A stretch of 5,656 nucleotides of DNA from Armatimonadota bacterium (lineage in GTDB: Bacteria > Armatimonadota > Armatimonadia > Armatimonadales > Armatimonadaceae), in contig JACMMA010000580.1 of NCBI GenBank assembly GCA_014379275.1, positions 1-5,656 of the forward strand, written 5' to 3'. The notes below the pieces were generated by a model. That model saw only the letters and a program-made list of their open reading frames with translations, searched no databases and was not told the origin of the DNA. A program made the position numbers and the translations under genes. This document shows positions 4,427-5,656 of the stretch, piece after piece. Each line of letters starts with the position of its first letter. The first letter of the stretch is position 1.

Positions 4427-5656
4427 TCATTGCTCGTAAGCACCCCGGTCTACGCCACCCCCCGGAGACGTTCCCCCCGCCGGTTTACGGGCGACGCCGA
4501 GAATGTCGTTCGACGAAAACTCTCTGAAAACGCTGCTGCCACGGTTTCTGGCCGACTGCGATTGTTGCGCGGTCAAGCCAGACCGCGTTGCGAGCAGGTT
4601 AAGCCGGAAGTCGCCGCCTACCAGATTGAAGAACAGATTACCCCACGTCGGCTCGTGATAGATCGTCGTACTCCAGTCAAGCGCGGTTCGCGTTTCCGCC
4701 TCAATGAGGGCATCGTCGGTTCGAAGCGCGTACGTCGCTGTGTAGGTATTGTTACGAAACCGAAGGTTGCTGTTGAAGTAAAGCGATTCGTTCCCCCGGA
4801 CCTTCGAGGCGAGAAACGCGGGTGCTTCGCCGTTACCCTGCACGACGTTGTTTGAGAAAAGAACGTTCGAGGCCGAGACCACAGTTAATTCGCCGCCCCC
4901 GGCACCTCCGCCTTCTAAGGAAAGATACGGGTCCAGATTATTCTGGGCGACGGTGTTGTTCAACACATCGACGTTACTGCTATTGAAGACATGAATGCCG
5001 CGCCCGCCGTTGCGGTACACCAGATTATTCTGGATCAGTGTTTTGGGACCCTCACGCCCGGTTGTGTCAATGATAATCCCGTTACCGTCGGTGTGCAGAA
5101 ACAGATTTACGTTGCCGTCGCTGTCTTTGTCGGTGTTTCGGTTGACGTTATCATAAATCTTGTTGTTCTGAATGACGCTGTGGTACCCGCCGGCATCATC
5201 AAACTTCTCATCATCCAACAGCGAGACCGCGCTACCACGGAACTTGCCGGTGGTAAGACAATTATAAATCTCATTGCCTGTGATGTTGATGTAGTCATTG
5301 CCGATGGTATAGGTTGCATCGGGATTACTGCCGATTCCGCCACCGCCCACATCGTGTACCTTGTTATAGGTGACGTTAATATGGTGACACGGTGTGGTGA
5401 TGGTGCCCGTTTTCCGCGGGACGATAAGTATGCCGCCGGGATTATTTCCCGCGTCGGAACCATCCACCTCAAAGCCGGTGAACGTGATGAAGCTCGATCC
5501 GGTAATGCGGACAAGGGAATAATCCTCACCCGGTCCCGGCTTGATGATCGGCTTGGGCGAACCCGGCTTCCCCCGTATCAGCAGATTGTTCGCATAGGCG
5601 ATAATGACTGAATCGGTGTAGGTGCCCGGCGCAACCTCGATAGTGTCCCCAGGTTC
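4427..5656 (-). CDS. Right-handed parallel beta-helix repeat protein, 5'-truncated by the window edge
   Basis: The frame is open from base 5656 to a TGA at 4429-4427, giving 409 residues with no start in the window. It begins 'EPGDTIEVAPGTY', the standard N-terminal coil of bacterial parallel beta-helix carbohydrate-active proteins (pectate-lyase-like / DUF1565-like). About 7-8 coils follow, each with an h-x-h-x-x-N-x-h pattern and Asn ladder: near residues 57-66 (FITFTGFEVD), 93-102 (INVTYNKVHD), 123-132 (INITGNEIYN), 161-170, 207-216 (LIQNNLVYRN), 228-237 (VDVLNNTVAQ), 264-273 (NVLFSNNVVQ) and 299-306. 'DKDSDG' (176-181) is a DxDxDG loop resembling calcium sites, followed by 'TDGNGIIID' (189-197). 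The tail 'GVARKPAGG...VDRGAYEQ' is the common C-terminal cap of secreted beta-helix proteins. A polysaccharide lyase or hydrolase role is likely but not proven. The valine codon GTG at 5467 is internal, not the start. A signal peptide, if any, lies outside the window. Confidence 0.88.
   Translation of the reverse strand, partial: EPGDTIEVAPGTYTDSVIIAYANNLLIRGKPGSPKPIIKPGPGEDYSLVRITGSSFITFTGFEVDGSDAGNNPGGILIVPRKTGTITTPCHHINVTYNKVHDVGGGGIGSNPDATYTIGNDYINITGNEIYNCLTTGKFRGSAVSLLDDEKFDDAGGYHSVIQNNKIYDNVNRNTDKDSDGNVNLFLHTDGNGIIIDTTGREGPKTLIQNNLVYRNGGRGIHVFNSSNVDVLNNTVAQNNLDPYLSLEGGGAGGGELTVVSASNVLFSNNVVQGNGEAPAFLASKVRGNESLYFNSNLRFRNNTYTATYALRTDDALIEAETRTALDWSTTIYHEPTWGNLFFNLVGGDFRLNLLATRSGLTAQQSQSARNRGSSVFREFSSNDILGVARKPAGGTSPGGGVDRGAYEQ

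Noticed and set aside
4430..4855. 141-residue plus-strand frame opposite the beta-helix C-terminus
   Set aside because: Shadow of the minus-strand gene; Arg/Val-rich with no domain.
5465..5467. GTG at 5467 as the start of the beta-helix protein
   Set aside because: The frame stays open for 63 more codons to the window edge and encodes the conserved N-terminal coil (GDTIEVAPGTY), so this GTG is an internal valine.
4991..5611. 206-residue plus-strand frame opposite the beta-helix gene
   Set aside because: It is the antisense of repetitive Asn-rich beta-helix codons, which yields valine/isoleucine-rich open frames. No recognisable domain; the minus-strand frame has clear family motifs.

Overview
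The window is a piece of a moderately GC-rich bacterial chromosome in which every supported gene lies on the minus strand, so transcription runs from high to low coordinates. Several traits suggest an environmental polysaccharide degrader of the Armatimonadota / Planctomycetota / Verrucomicrobiota kind: a DUF6785/DUF6784-like polytopic membrane protein, a right-handed parallel beta-helix protein ending in a 'VDRGAYEQ' tail, and a xylose-isomerase-like TIM-barrel enzyme. That placement is inferred from family distribution. No marker gene is present to prove it.

In transcription order the layout is as follows. (1) 5656-4427: the C-terminal 409 residues of a parallel beta-helix protein, probably a carbohydrate-active enzyme, whose start lies outside the window. 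A strong hairpin terminator follows at 4374-4411. (2) 4321-3308: a predicted beta-sandwich (concanavalin/jelly-roll-like) protein resembling heparin-lyase-type polysaccharide lyases, with no visible signal peptide. (3) 3131-2277: a cytoplasmic sugar isomerase/epimerase-like TIM barrel with its metal ligands intact. (4) 2156-159: a 665-residue multi-spanning membrane protein of the DUF6785/DUF6784 type, apparently starting at TTG. (5) 58-1: the first 19 residues of a short-chain dehydrogenase/reductase, cut by the window edge.

Taken together this looks like a small saccharide-utilisation locus. One or two beta-helix/beta-sandwich proteins would act on a (possibly acidic) polysaccharide, a membrane protein of unknown function may handle transport, and an isomerase and an SDR would process the released sugar or keto-sugar. 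The substrate cannot be read from the sequence.

The most unusual non-coding feature is a GC-rich hairpin repeat present twice. It is a perfect 25-bp stem at 92-148 and a degraded copy at 3153-3198. The copies share 35 identical bases in the same orientation, and each lies a few tens of bases upstream of a minus-strand start codon (SDR and TIM barrel). Neither copy has a U-tract, so it is not an ordinary terminator. It could be a dispersed REP/MITE-like element or a 5'-leader RNA structure. No tRNA, rRNA, CRISPR array, transposase or convincing promoter was seen, and no gene-free stretch exceeds 300 bases.
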